Both the position numbers and the translations under genes were made by a program. This document shows positions 42,282 to 50,893 of a stretch of DNA of 64,000 bases, piece after piece; position 1 is the stretch's first letter, and the number at the start of each line of letters is the position of its first letter. The notes below the pieces were generated by a model. The model was not told the origin of the DNA. It searched no databases and saw nothing but the letters and a program-made list of their open reading frames with translations. Where the stretch lies: positions 4,640,001 through 4,704,000 of the forward strand of contig NZ_LR134352.1 in assembly GCF_900637185.1 (NCBI RefSeq), read 5' to 3'. This DNA is from Nocardia asteroides. GTDB taxonomy: Bacteria; Actinomycetota; Actinomycetes; Mycobacteriales; Mycobacteriaceae.

Positions 42282-42399
42282 GCGACAACCTCTCCTGTCG
42301 ATGTCCGAACCGGCGATCTGTCGCCCACCACCCTAGGGGACCGCGCGCGGCGATGCCCGGCGGTGCCGCGCGCGTCGGCGGTCGTAGGCTGGACGGATC

Positions 42400-43590
42400 A
42401 TGACCAGGAGCACTCCCGACTCTTGCCCCGGTGTCCTGCGCCTGCACCAGGCCGCCGACGGGCCGCTGGCCCGGATCCGCGTCCCCGGCGGCACGCTGAC
42501 CCCGGCGCAACTGCAGGCCCTGGCCGACGCGGCGCGCGAGCTGGGCAACGGCGCGCTCGAGCTGACCTCGCGCGGCAACATCCAGCTGCGCCGGGTCACC
42601 GACGCCGCCGCGCTCGCCGACCGGCTCGACGCGGTCGGCCTGCTGCCGAGCCGCACCCACGAGCGGGTCCGCAATATCGTCGCCTCGCCGCTGTCGGGCC
42701 GGGTCGGCGGCTGGTCGGACGTGCGCGACCTGGCGACCCACCTCGACACCGGCCTGCGGGGCGACCCCCGGCTGGCGGACCTACCGGGCCGGGTGCTGTT
42801 CACCCTCGACGACGGCCGCGGCGATGTGAGCACGCTGCGCGGCGACATCGGTATCCAGGCGGTCGGCGACGGCGAGTTCGCGCTGCTGCTGGCCGGCGCC
42901 GACACCCGCGTGCGGGTGACCGCGGCCGAGGCCGTCGAGGTGATGCTCGACGCGGCCCACGGCTTCCTCGACCTGCGCGGCACCGGCGCCGACGGGCAGT
43001 GGCGGCTGCACGAGATCCCCGGTGGCGCCGAACGGGTCGTCGAGACCCTGGACCGCTCCCCCGCCGGCGCGCCACTGGAACTCGGTGCGGCACACGACAT
43101 TCCGATCGGCTGGCTCGATCAGGACGACGGCCTGGTCAGCCTCGGCGCCGGCGTGCCGCTGGGGACACTGCCCGCGCGGACCGCCGAATTCCTCGCCGCC
43201 GTCGAACGACCGGTGCTGGTGACGCCGTGGCGCAGCCTGGTCGTCACCGATCTGGACGAGGGTCCCGCCGACACCGTCGTGCGGGTACTGGCCCCCATGG
43301 GCCTGATCTTCGACGCGCACTCGCCGTGGCTGCTGACCAGCGCGTGCGCGGGGAAACCGGGGTGCGCGAAATCGCTCACCGATGTGCGCGCCGACCTCGC
43401 CGCGGCCGTCGAGGCCGACCGGGTCACGCCGGGCCCGCAGCCGCCGGTGGACGCGCTGATCGTGGCCGAGGAGGTCACCGTGGCGGGCAGGCAGCACTGG
43501 TCCGGGTGCGACCGCCGGTGCGGGCGCCCGACCGGCCCGGTCACCGATGTCGTGGCGACGCCGGACGGGTACCACGTGCGCACGCACTGA
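42400..43590 (+). CDS. cobG: Precorrin-3B synthase CobG
   Basis: Aerobic cobalamin pathway enzyme that hydroxylates precorrin-3A and forms the lactone. The 396-residue protein is a nitrite/sulfite reductase-fold protein: two ferredoxin-like halves (ALELTSRGNIQLR; substrate binding) and [4Fe-4S] cysteines in SACAGKPGCAKS and WSGCDRRCGRP. ATG at 42400. Its presence shows the oxygen-dependent branch of the pathway. Confidence 0.93.
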   Translation: MTRSTPDSCPGVLRLHQAADGPLARIRVPGGTLTPAQLQALADAARELGNGALELTSRGNIQLRRVTDAAALADRLDAVGLLPSRTHERVRNIVASPLSGRVGGWSDVRDLATHLDTGLRGDPRLADLPGRVLFTLDDGRGDVSTLRGDIGIQAVGDGEFALLLAGADTRVRVTAAEAVEVMLDAAHGFLDLRGTGADGQWRLHEIPGGAERVVETLDRSPAGAPLELGAAHDIPIGWLDQDDGLVSLGAGVPLGTLPARTAEFLAAVERPVLVTPWRSLVVTDLDEGPADTVVRVLAPMGLIFDAHSPWLLTSACAGKPGCAKSLTDVRADLAAAVEADRVTPGPQPPVDALIVAEEVTVAGRQHWSGCDRRCGRPTGPVTDVVATPDGYHVRTH

Positions 43591-43676
43591 CCCACCTGCG
43601 CTGCACCGCAGGGAAATTCGGTCGACTCCGTCGGTGCCGCCTCGTACGCTGACCCCCACGTCAAGAGGGGGTTTCC

Positions 43677-44768
43677 ATGTCCACATTGCAGGTGACGGCC
43701 GAACGGCTCGTCGTCCATCCGCATCCGAACGCCGACCGGCTCGAGCTGGCCCAGGTCGGCCTGTACCGGGCCGTCGTCGCCAAAGGCCAGTTCGCCACCG
43801 GCGAGCACGCGATCTACATCCCGGAGCAGGCGGTGCTGCCCGAGGAGCTGATCGCCGAACTGGGGCTCACCGGCAAACTGGCGGGGTCGCGGCGCGATCG
43901 GGTGAAGGCGGTGCGGCTGCGCGGGGAGGTGTCGCAGGGCATCGTGTGCACGCCCGCCGCGCTGGCCGGGGTCGACCTGGCGGCCGCGGCGAGCGCCCGC
44001 ACCGATTTCGCCGAGGCGCTCGGTGTCACCAAATGGGTTCCGCCGGTCCCGGTCTCGATGTCCGGACAGCTGGAAGCCGCGCCGGAGCTGCTGCGCTGGA
44101 TCGATGTGGAGAACATCAAACGGTTCCCCGGCATCTTCGCCGCGGGCGAGCCGGTGGTGGCGACGGAGAAGATCCACGGCACCGCCTGCCTGCTCACCCA
44201 CGTCCGCGCCGAGGACCGGATCCTGGTGTCCTCCAAGGGCGTCGGCGGGAGATCGCTCGCGCTGGTGCCCGCCGAGGGCAACCTGTACTGGCGCGCGATC
44301 CGGGCGCACGGACTCGACGAGGCGGCCCGCAAGATCGCCACCGCGCTCGACGCCGACCGGGTCGGGCTCTTCGGCGAGGTGTACGGCGCGGGCGTGCAGG
44401 ACCTGCACTACGGCGCCTCGGCCGCGCAGGACGCGACGCTGGGGTTCGGCCTGTTCGACATCGCCGTCGCCACCGGCGACGAGCCGGTGCGTTGGCTGGG
44501 CCATGCCGAGATCGGCGCGCTGCTGGGCGAACTCGGCCTCGCGGTGCCGCGGGTGCCGGTGCTCTACGAGGGCCCGTACGACGCGGCCGCGCTGCTGGCG
44601 CTGGCCGAGGGCGCCGAAACCGTCAGCGGTGCGGGCAGCAACATCCGGGAGGGTCTCGTCGTGCGGCCCGCCGTCGAACGGATGTCGCCGGTGCTGGGTG
44701 GACGGGCGATCGGCAAGATCGTCTCCGACGCCTACGTGCTGCGCGACGGCGGCACCGAATTCGAGTGA
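43677..44768 (+). CDS. RNA ligase, DraRnl/Rnl5-like
   Basis: A 363-residue protein with an N-terminal OB-type domain (about 5-85) and a nucleotidyltransferase core: motif I EKIHGT with the adenylated Lys, then FGEVYGAG (motif III), REGLVVRP (motif IV) and GKIVSDAY (motif V). The order OB then ligase domain matches Deinococcus DraRnl, which seals 3'-OH/5'-PO4 nicks in duplexes with an RNA strand. ATG at 43677, GAGGGG upstream. No link to cobalamin is apparent; it sits alone between cobG and ddaH. Confidence 0.85.
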   Translation: MSTLQVTAERLVVHPHPNADRLELAQVGLYRAVVAKGQFATGEHAIYIPEQAVLPEELIAELGLTGKLAGSRRDRVKAVRLRGEVSQGIVCTPAALAGVDLAAAASARTDFAEALGVTKWVPPVPVSMSGQLEAAPELLRWIDVENIKRFPGIFAAGEPVVATEKIHGTACLLTHVRAEDRILVSSKGVGGRSLALVPAEGNLYWRAIRAHGLDEAARKIATALDADRVGLFGEVYGAGVQDLHYGASAAQDATLGFGLFDIAVATGDEPVRWLGHAEIGALLGELGLAVPRVPVLYEGPYDAAALLALAEGAETVSGAGSNIREGLVVRPAVERMSPVLGGRAIGKIVSDAYVLRDGGTEFE

Positions 44769-44880
44769 GCCGCGGCGGTTTCCACGCCCACCTGCCGCGC
44801 CGGCGGGCCGGCCGCGGACCGGGAGGTGGACACGGCCCCGCGCCCACCCGGCCGCCGCGACCGCGGCCGGGGCACCCGGG

Positions 44881-45735
44881 CTAGGCGGCGCGGCGGGCGT
44901 GCAGTTCGAGCACGCAGCACTTCACCCCGCCGCCGCCCTTCCGTAATTCGGACATGTCCACCGGTACCGGCGTGAACCCGCGCGCCCGCAAGGCCGCGAT
45001 CAGGCCGGTGGCGCCCGGGTCGAGGAAGACATGGTGTCCGTCGCTGACGCCGTTGAGCCCGAACGCGAGCGCGTCGTTCTCGTCGGCGCGGATCGCGTCC
45101 GGATACAGCGCGGCCAGCACCTCCCTAGCGGCCGGGCTGAACGCGCCCGGGTAGTAGGCGACGGTGGTGTCGTCGAGGACCATCAGCGCGGTGTCGAGGT
45201 GGTAGAAGCGCGGGTCGACCAGTTCCAGCGACACCACCGGCAGGTCGAAGTACCGCTCCACCTCGGCGTGCGCGGACAGCGAGCAGCGGAAGCCGACTCC
45301 GGCCAGGATCCGCTGCCCGGCGAAGGTGAAGTCACCCTCGCCCTCGTTCGTCTCCTCCGCCGGGGCGAGTGCGCGCAGTTCCCTGGCCGCGAACCAGCGG
45401 TGGAACGCCGGGCCCTCGGCGGCACGTTCCGGGTGGGCGAACCGCGCCGAGAGCGCGTGCCCGCCGATCACGATGCCGCTGTTGGCGGCGAACACCATGT
45501 CCGGCAGACCGGGTTCGCCCGGCACGGTCTCCACGCTGTGGCCGTGCTGTTCGAGCACGGCGCGCAGGATCTCCCACTGCGCCAGGGCGCGCGCCCGGTC
45601 GACGGGGGCCGCCGGGTCCATCCAGGGGTTGATCGCGTAGGCGACCTCGAAGTGATCGGGCCTGCACATGACATAGCGACGCGGGGTGGCGACCCGCGTG
45701 GACGTCGTGGCGCGAAGGGGGGCTGCGGCGGTCAT
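44881..45735 (-). CDS. ddaH: Dimethylargininase / citrullinating amidinotransferase-fold hydrolase
   Basis: A 284-residue penteins-fold protein that would hydrolyse (methyl)arginine to citrulline. Seen: RPDHFEVAYAINPWMD, PDMVFAANSG, EGDFTFAGQRILAG, catalytic His in FYHLDTALM, and the nucleophile Cys in VKCCVLELH near the end. ATG at 45735 with GGGAG. Divergent from an Lrp regulator with 135 bp between, so probably controlled by it. Ornithine-related arginine deiminases and lactonohydrolases share the fold. Confidence 0.85.
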   Translation of the reverse strand: MTAAAPLRATTSTRVATPRRYVMCRPDHFEVAYAINPWMDPAAPVDRARALAQWEILRAVLEQHGHSVETVPGEPGLPDMVFAANSGIVIGGHALSARFAHPERAAEGPAFHRWFAARELRALAPAEETNEGEGDFTFAGQRILAGVGFRCSLSAHAEVERYFDLPVVSLELVDPRFYHLDTALMVLDDTTVAYYPGAFSPAAREVLAALYPDAIRADENDALAFGLNGVSDGHHVFLDPGATGLIAALRARGFTPVPVDMSELRKGGGGVKCCVLELHARRAA

Positions 45736-45870
45736 CAGGACTCCCGGTGGCTGCGCGGATCGAGTGTTGCTCCGAAGGTAAATGTCCGCCCGTTGCACGG
45801 GGAACACCGATTCGTTGCGCATATCGGTGCCATGATGGAGAAATCTTGCGTCTCCGGCCCGAGGAGTGAC

Positions 45871-46308
45871 ATGGACGACATCGATCGCCGCATCCTGGCC
45901 ACGCTGCTCACCCACGCGCGCGCTTCGTTCCAGGAGATCGGCGCGGCGGTGGGGCTCTCGGCGCCCGCGGTGAAGCGGCGGGTGGACAAGATGGTCGCCA
46001 CCGGTCAGATCACCGGCTTCACCGCCCAGGTCAATCCGGCGGCCCTGGGCTGGACGACCGAGGCGTACGTGGAGGTGTACTACCGCGACAACATCTCCCC
46101 CGCCGAACTGCGCCGCACCCTGGAACCGATCCCGCAGATCGTCGGCGTGTGGACCATCGCGGGCGAGGCCGACGCGCTGGTCCACGTGATGGCCACCGAC
46201 ATGGCCGAGATCGAGGTGACCGTGGAGCGGATCAGGGAGAACGCGCGCGTGGGCCGCACCCGCAGTTCGCTGGTGATGTCGCGCATCCTGGAGCGGCCGC
46301 GCACCTGA
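45871..46308 (+). CDS. Lrp/AsnC-family transcriptional regulator
   Basis: A 145-residue protein: helix-turn-helix (DIDRRILATLLTHARASFQEIGAAVGLSAPAVKRRVDKM) and a C-terminal RAM effector domain (YVEVYYRDNISPAELRRTLEPIPQIVGVWTIAGEADALVHV). ATG at 45871 with GAGGAG. Divergent from the ddaH-like gene. Lrp proteins usually bind an amino acid, here possibly arginine or a derivative. Confidence 0.9.
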   Translation: MDDIDRRILATLLTHARASFQEIGAAVGLSAPAVKRRVDKMVATGQITGFTAQVNPAALGWTTEAYVEVYYRDNISPAELRRTLEPIPQIVGVWTIAGEADALVHVMATDMAEIEVTVERIRENARVGRTRSSLVMSRILERPRT

Positions 46309-46356
46309 GCGACCGCGGCGGATACCCCGCCGGACACAGGTTCTAGGGTTGACCGC

Positions 46357-46992
46357 ATGTCCGACGTGCGTACCAGCTACCTCACCGACGGCGCCGAGAT
46401 CTATCGGCGCTCGTTCGCGACGATCCGCGCCGAAGCCGATCTCGCCGGTTTCCCCGCCGACGTCGAGCGGGTGGCGGTCCGGATGATCCACGGCTGCGGG
46501 CAGGTCGACCTGGCCGGTGACATCGCCTACTCCCCGGGCGTCGTCGCGGCGGCGCGCGCGGCGTTGCGCGCGGGCAAGCCGATCCTGTGCGACGCGAACA
46601 TGGTCGCCTCCGGGGTCACCCGCAAGCGGCTGCCCGCCGACAACCCGGTGCTGTGCAACCTCACCGACCCGAGGGTCCCCGCGCTGGCCGCCGAGATGGG
46701 CAACACCCGGTCGGTCGCGGCGCTCGAGCTGCTGCGCGACCAGCTCGACGGCGCGGTGGTGGCCATCGGCAACGCGCCGACCGCGCTGTTCCACCTGCTC
46801 GACATGCTCGACGCGGGCGCGCCCGCCCCGGCCGCGATCATCGGCATCCCGGTCGGTTTCATCGGCGCCGCCGAATCCAAGCAGGCGCTGATCGACTTCG
46901 GTGGAGTCGAATATCTGACCGTGCGGGGCAGGCGCGGCGGCAGCGCCATCACCGCGTCGGCGCTCAACGCGATCGCGAGTGACCAGGAGTGA
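46357..46992 (+). CDS. cobH: Precorrin-8X methylmutase CobH
   Basis: Moves a methyl group from C11 to C12 to make hydrogenobyrinate. The 211-residue protein has the catalytic His in [28 protein letters not shown], and [11 protein letters not shown]. Its stop overlaps the cobIJ start (GTGA). Confidence 0.95.
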   Translation: MSDVRTSYLTDGAEIYRRSFATIRAEADLAGFPADVERVAVRMIHGCGQVDLAGDIAYSPGVVAAARAALRAGKPILCDANMVASGVTRKRLPADNPVLCNLTDPRVPALAAEMGNTRSVAALELLRDQLDGAVVAIGNAPTALFHLLDMLDAGAPAPAAIIGIPVGFIGAAESKQALIDFGGVEYLTVRGRRGGSAITASALNAIASDQE

Positions 46993-48527
46993 GTGACATC
47001 AGCAGCGGCAAACTCTGGGGCATCGGCCTCGGCCCCGGCGACCCGGAACTGGTGACGGTGAAGGCGGCCCGCCTCATCGCGGCGGCCGACGTGGTGGCCT
47101 TCCACAGCGCCCGCCACGGGCGCAGCATCTCGCGCGGCATCGCCGAACCGTATCTGCGGCCCGGCCAGATCGAAGAACACCTGGTCTACCCGGTGACCAC
47201 CGAGACCACCGACCATCCCGGCGGCTACCAGGGCGCGATCGACGAGTTCTACGAGCAGGCCGCGGCCCGGCTGGCCGTCCACCTCGCGGCCGGCCGCTCG
47301 GTGGCCCTGCTCGCGGCGGGCGACCCGCTGTTCTACAGCTCCTACATGCACATGCACCGGCGCCTGGCCGACCGGTTCGAGGCCGAGATCGTCCCCGGCA
47401 TCACCTCGGTCAGCGCGGCCTCGGCCGCCCTGGGCACGCCGCTGGTCGAGGGCGAGCAGGTACTCACGGTGCTGCCGGGCACGCTGCCGGTCGACGAGCT
47501 CACCCGCCGCCTGCGCGACACCGAGGCCGCCGCGATCATGAAACTGGGCCGCACCTATCCCGGTGTGCGCCAGGCACTCGCGGATTCGGGACGCCTCGCC
47601 GACGCGTACTACGTGGAGCGGGCCAGCAGCACCCGCGAGCGGGTGCTGCCCGCCGCCGACGTCGACGACGCCGACGTGCCGTACTTCGCCATCACCCTGG
47701 TGCCCGGTCCCACCCCGACCACCCCGATCGTCGCCCGCACCGCCCGGGCCGAAACCACCACCGCACCGGCCGAATCCACGGGCGAGGTCGTCGTCGTCGG
47801 GCTGGGCCCCGGCGACACCGCCTGGACCACCCCGGAGGTCACCGCCGCACTGGCCGCGGCGACCGATCTCGTCGGCTACACCACCTACATCGACCGCGTG
47901 CCGGTCCGCCCGGGCCAGCGCAGGCACGCCAGCGACAACAAGGTCGAGTCCGAACGGGCCGCCATGGCCCTGGATCTCGCGCGGCGCGGCGCCAAGGTGG
48001 CCGTGGTGTCCTCCGGCGATCCCGGCGTGTTCGCGATGGCCGCCGCGGTGCTCGAGGTGTCGGCCGAGCCGCAGTTCGCGCAGGTGCCGGTGCGGGTGCT
48101 GCCGGGCATGACCGCGGCCAATGCCGTCGCGAGCCGGGTCGGCGCGCCGCTGGGCCACGACTACGCGATGATCTCGCTCTCGGACCGGCTCAAGCCGTGG
48201 GATGTCGTCGCCCAGCGGCTGGCCGCCGTCGCCGCCGCCGACATGGCGATCGCGATCTACAACCCGGCCTCCTCGCAGCGCCGCTGGCAGGTCGGCGCCA
48301 TGCGCGAGGTGCTGCTGGCCCACCGCGCGCCCGAGACACCGGTGGTGCTGGGCCGCGATGTCGGCGGGCCGGCCGAGTCGGTCCGGGTGATCACCCTGGG
48401 CGAGCTCGACCCGGACGAGGTCGACATGCGCACCCTGCTGATCATCGGTTCCTCCACCACGGCCGCGTTCGCGACCCCCGAGGGGACCCGCGTGTTCACC
48501 TCGCGCCGCTACGGAACACCCGTCTAG
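46989..48527 (+). CDS. cobIJ: Fused precorrin-2 C20- / precorrin-3B C17-methyltransferase CobIJ
   Basis: A 512-residue bifunctional enzyme. CobI half, residues 1-240: [52 protein letters not shown]. CobJ half from about 260: [55 protein letters not shown] and [15 protein letters not shown] start at 46989 overlapping the cobH stop. The fusion is usual in Mycobacteriales. Confidence 0.94.
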   Translation: MSDISSGKLWGIGLGPGDPELVTVKAARLIAAADVVAFHSARHGRSISRGIAEPYLRPGQIEEHLVYPVTTETTDHPGGYQGAIDEFYEQAAARLAVHLAAGRSVALLAAGDPLFYSSYMHMHRRLADRFEAEIVPGITSVSAASAALGTPLVEGEQVLTVLPGTLPVDELTRRLRDTEAAAIMKLGRTYPGVRQALADSGRLADAYYVERASSTRERVLPAADVDDADVPYFAITLVPGPTPTTPIVARTARAETTTAPAESTGEVVVVGLGPGDTAWTTPEVTAALAAATDLVGYTTYIDRVPVRPGQRRHASDNKVESERAAMALDLARRGAKVAVVSSGDPGVFAMAAAVLEVSAEPQFAQVPVRVLPGMTAANAVASRVGAPLGHDYAMISLSDRLKPWDVVAQRLAAVAAADMAIAIYNPASSQRRWQVGAMREVLLAHRAPETPVVLGRDVGGPAESVRVITLGELDPDEVDMRTLLIIGSSTTAAFATPEGTRVFTSRRYGTPV

Positions 48528-48548
48528 CAGCGCGATCCGCCTCGCAGA

Positions 48549-48579
48549 ACACCCCCGGGTTCGACGATCCCGGGGGTGT
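48549..48579. terminator. Terminator after cobIJ
   Basis: Perfect 11-bp stem (48549-48559, 48569-48579) with a 9-nt loop, 22 bp after the stop codon. Confidence 0.8.
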
Positions 48580-48695
48580 CCGGTGGCACACTGGGGTCCG
48601 GCGGGCCCGGCCCGCCCTGCTCCACAGCGTGACATCTCGTGACCTGGTTCGATTCCCCAGCACGTCCCGCGCGGACGAGGAAAGGATTCACCACG

Positions 48696-49199
48696 ATGAG
48701 AGTTCAGCACCACGCAGATCGTGTTCTCCCCTCCCGGGTGCGCCACGCCGTCGCGACGGCACTCACGGCGGCGGCCCTGCTCGTGCCCGTCGCCGGGCTG
48801 TCCGGCGTCGCGACGGCCCAGCCCGGTCCCGGGCTGCCGCCGGTGCCCGGTGCCCCCGCGGCACCCGGCGCTCCCGCACCGGACGTCGCGGCACCGGATG
48901 CCGCACCCGCGGCACCGGCGGCTCCGGCGGCTCCCGGCGGGGCGCCCGGCCTGCCCGGCGCCCCGATCGCCGAGACGGCCACCCTGAACATCACCGGACC
49001 CGACGGCACGACCATCCAGGTCAGCATCGATCTGGCCGGAACGGTCGACGAACTGAAGGCAGAGGTCGCCACCGAGACCGGCATCCCGGTCGAGAGCCAG
49101 CGCCTGCTCACCGAGACCGACGTCGAACTCCAGGACGGCGCGCCGCTGAGCGAGTACAGCTTGCGCGACGGCGACACCCTCTCGGTCTCCCAGCTCTGA
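48696..49199 (+). CDS. Secreted protein with a C-terminal ubiquitin-like domain
   Basis: A 167-residue protein: signal peptide 1-41 (Arg-rich start, hydrophobic core about 18-38, ATA cleavage site), a Pro/Ala/Gly linker (about 42-92) and a ubiquitin-like beta-grasp domain at 95-167. Alignment with ubiquitin by eye: GTTIQVSID with GKTITLEVE, TVDELKAEVATETGIP with TIENVKAKIQDKEGIP, QRLL with QRLI, and ELQDGAPLSEYSLRDGDTLSV with [21 protein letters not shown]. There is no C-terminal Gly-Gly, so it cannot be conjugated in the classical way. ATG at 48696 with AAAGGA; an ATG at 48639 would extend it without a signal peptide start. Confidence 0.85.
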   Translation: MRVQHHADRVLPSRVRHAVATALTAAALLVPVAGLSGVATAQPGPGLPPVPGAPAAPGAPAPDVAAPDAAPAAPAAPAAPGGAPGLPGAPIAETATLNITGPDGTTIQVSIDLAGTVDELKAEVATETGIPVESQRLLTETDVELQDGAPLSEYSLRDGDTLSVSQL

Positions 49200-49319
49200 C
49201 CGCGGTCGGGGCGACGGCGATCAGGGCGCGCGTTTCCGCCCGGTCGCCGTCGCTTCGGCGAACTCCCGGCGAACACGCCGCGACGCCCGGCAGGATGGGA
49301 ACCCGCGCACCCCGGCGTA

Positions 49320-49338
49320 ACATTCCACAGAGGAATGT
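49320..49338. promoter_or_regulatory. Palindrome ACATTCC-N5-GGAATGT before PadR gene
   Basis: 7-bp arms, 20 bp before the TTG start of the PadR gene. PadR operators typically contain ACAT/ATGT half-sites, so this is a likely autoregulatory site. Confidence 0.6.
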
Positions 49339-49358
49339 AGTTCGAAGGGAGTTGACCG

Positions 49359-49895
49359 TTGACCGACACCGCGACTCGACGCCGCCCGCTGAACTCCACC
49401 GCGGCCTCGCTGCTCGGCTTCCTGCACGAGGGCCCGAAGTCGGGCTGGGACCTGGCCACCCAGGCCCAGCATCGCATCGGCGACTTCTGGACGATCACCC
49501 AGAGCCAGGTGTACCGCGAACTGTCCGCCATGGACGCGGCGGGCCTGGTGACCAAGGGGGAACGCGGCGCCAGGGAGCGCACCCCCTACCGGATCACCGA
49601 GACCGGCCGCGAGGCCTTCGCCGAGTGGATCGGCCGCGATCCCGGCGTCGAGACCATCCGGGTGCCACTGCTGCTGACGCTGTCGTTCGGCGAGCATCTC
49701 GAGCCCGCGCACCGGGACCGGATCATCGCCACCAACCGCGACGTCCACCAGGACCGGCTCGATCGCTACCTCGACGAGGACCCGGCCGCGCTCGCCCCGC
49801 ACCAGCGGGCCACGCTCGAATTCGGCATCGCCTACGAGCGCGCGGTGCTGCACTGGTTCGACCAGCTCCCACGGATCTTCGCCGCCCCGCGCTGA
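49359..49895 (+). CDS. PadR-family transcriptional regulator
   Basis: A 178-residue PadR protein with LLGFLHEGPKSGWDLATQAQ, YRELSAMDAAGLV, YRITETGREAFAEWI and a helical C-terminal domain. TTG start at 49359, AAGGGAG 7 bp upstream. It lies between the ubiquitin-like gene and cobK and has its own palindrome. Target genes are unknown. Confidence 0.85.
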   Translation: MTDTATRRRPLNSTAASLLGFLHEGPKSGWDLATQAQHRIGDFWTITQSQVYRELSAMDAAGLVTKGERGARERTPYRITETGREAFAEWIGRDPGVETIRVPLLLTLSFGEHLEPAHRDRIIATNRDVHQDRLDRYLDEDPAALAPHQRATLEFGIAYERAVLHWFDQLPRIFAAPR

Positions 49896-49908
49896 GCACG
49901 GGACAAGC

Positions 49909-50730
49909 TCAGCACACCCGGTGCGCGGCCGCGTCGTGCAGCCAGTCCACGGCGGCGCCGACCTCGCCGACGCTCACCGCGCCGGCGGGCAGCGGCGGCC
50001 GGTCGACCATCACCACCGGCAGACCCGCCGTGCGGGCGGCGGCGATCTTCGCCTCGGTCTGCGCGCCGCCGCTGTTCTTGGTGACCAGCACGTCGACCCG
50101 GTGGCGCGACATGAGCACCAGTTCGTCGTCGAAGGTGAACGGTCCCCGTGCCAGCAGCAGTTCGTGCCGCGGGGGCATCGGCCCTTCGGGAGCGTCGATC
50201 GAGCGGATGACGAACCGCTGGCGGGTACAGCCGGCGAAGGCGCGGACGCCCTGGCGGCCGATGGTGAGCAGCACCCGCTCACCGTGCGCGGACAGCGCCT
50301 CGGCGGCCGCCGCCAGGTCCGGCACCCGAGTCCACAGGTCACCGCGCCGCTGCACCCATTCCGGGCGCCGCAGGTGCAGTGCGGGGATGCCGAGATCGTC
50401 GGCCGCGGTCGCCGCGTGCGCGCTCACCTGCGCCGCGAAGGGATGGGTGGCGTCCACGACGGCATCGATCGCGTTCTCGCGCAACCAGGTTCGGAGGCCC
50501 TCGACACCACCGAACCCGCCGATGCGCACCGGACCGACGGGCAGCCGCGGATGGGTGACCCGCCCGGCCAGGGACGACACGATGTCGAGCCCCCGCTCAC
50601 CGGACGCGATCCGGGCCAGCTCCCGGGCTTCGCCCGTGCCGCCGAGGATCAGGACCCTCAGGACTGCCCACCGAGGTCGGTCATGGTGGCGAACATCGAA
50701 TATTTCATGTAACTCCCCATCAATGGACAC
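49909..50730 (-). CDS. cobK: Precorrin-6A reductase CobK
   Basis: Reduces precorrin-6A to 6B with NADPH. The core starts at VLRVLILGGTGEARELA and includes DATHPFAAQVS, LLTIGRQGVRAFAG, LVTKNSGGAQTEAKIAA. The only standard in-frame start is GTG at 50730, which adds a 23-residue tail to the usual N-terminus; a CTG at 50661 just before RVLILGG is possible. It follows cobL on the minus strand after 163 bp that contain three 11-bp repeats. cobM, which lies between the two in mycobacteria, is absent. Confidence 0.9.
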   Translation of the reverse strand: MSIDGELHEIFDVRHHDRPRWAVLRVLILGGTGEARELARIASGERGLDIVSSLAGRVTHPRLPVGPVRIGGFGGVEGLRTWLRENAIDAVVDATHPFAAQVSAHAATAADDLGIPALHLRRPEWVQRRGDLWTRVPDLAAAAEALSAHGERVLLTIGRQGVRAFAGCTRQRFVIRSIDAPEGPMPPRHELLLARGPFTFDDELVLMSRHRVDVLVTKNSGGAQTEAKIAAARTAGLPVVMVDRPPLPAGAVSVGEVGAAVDWLHDAAAHRVC

Positions 50731-50842
50731 ATCGCACCGGGAGATCTACCCGGAACGGCCCCGACCCTACCCCCGAGCCACGCTTCTTACACGTTCGGTT
50801 CGTAACTTTCATGGCGTCGGGATGCTGCGTGAACGGTTTCAC

Positions 50843-50875
50843 CGTGATCTGCGCGTGATCTGCCCGTGATCGGCG
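50843..50875. repeat. Three 11-bp tandem repeats upstream of cobK
   Basis: CGTGATCTGCG-like units start at 50843, 50854 and 50865. One-turn spacing in direct orientation is typical of OmpR-type response regulator boxes. It lies between the cobL stop and cobK start. Confidence 0.55.
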
Positions 50876-50893
50876 GACCGGCCGCGCGCAGCG

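Noticed and set aside
44769..44880. GC-rich intergenic segment with possible small RNA or terminator
   Set aside because: Several weak overlapping inverted repeats but no clear single hairpin; not called.
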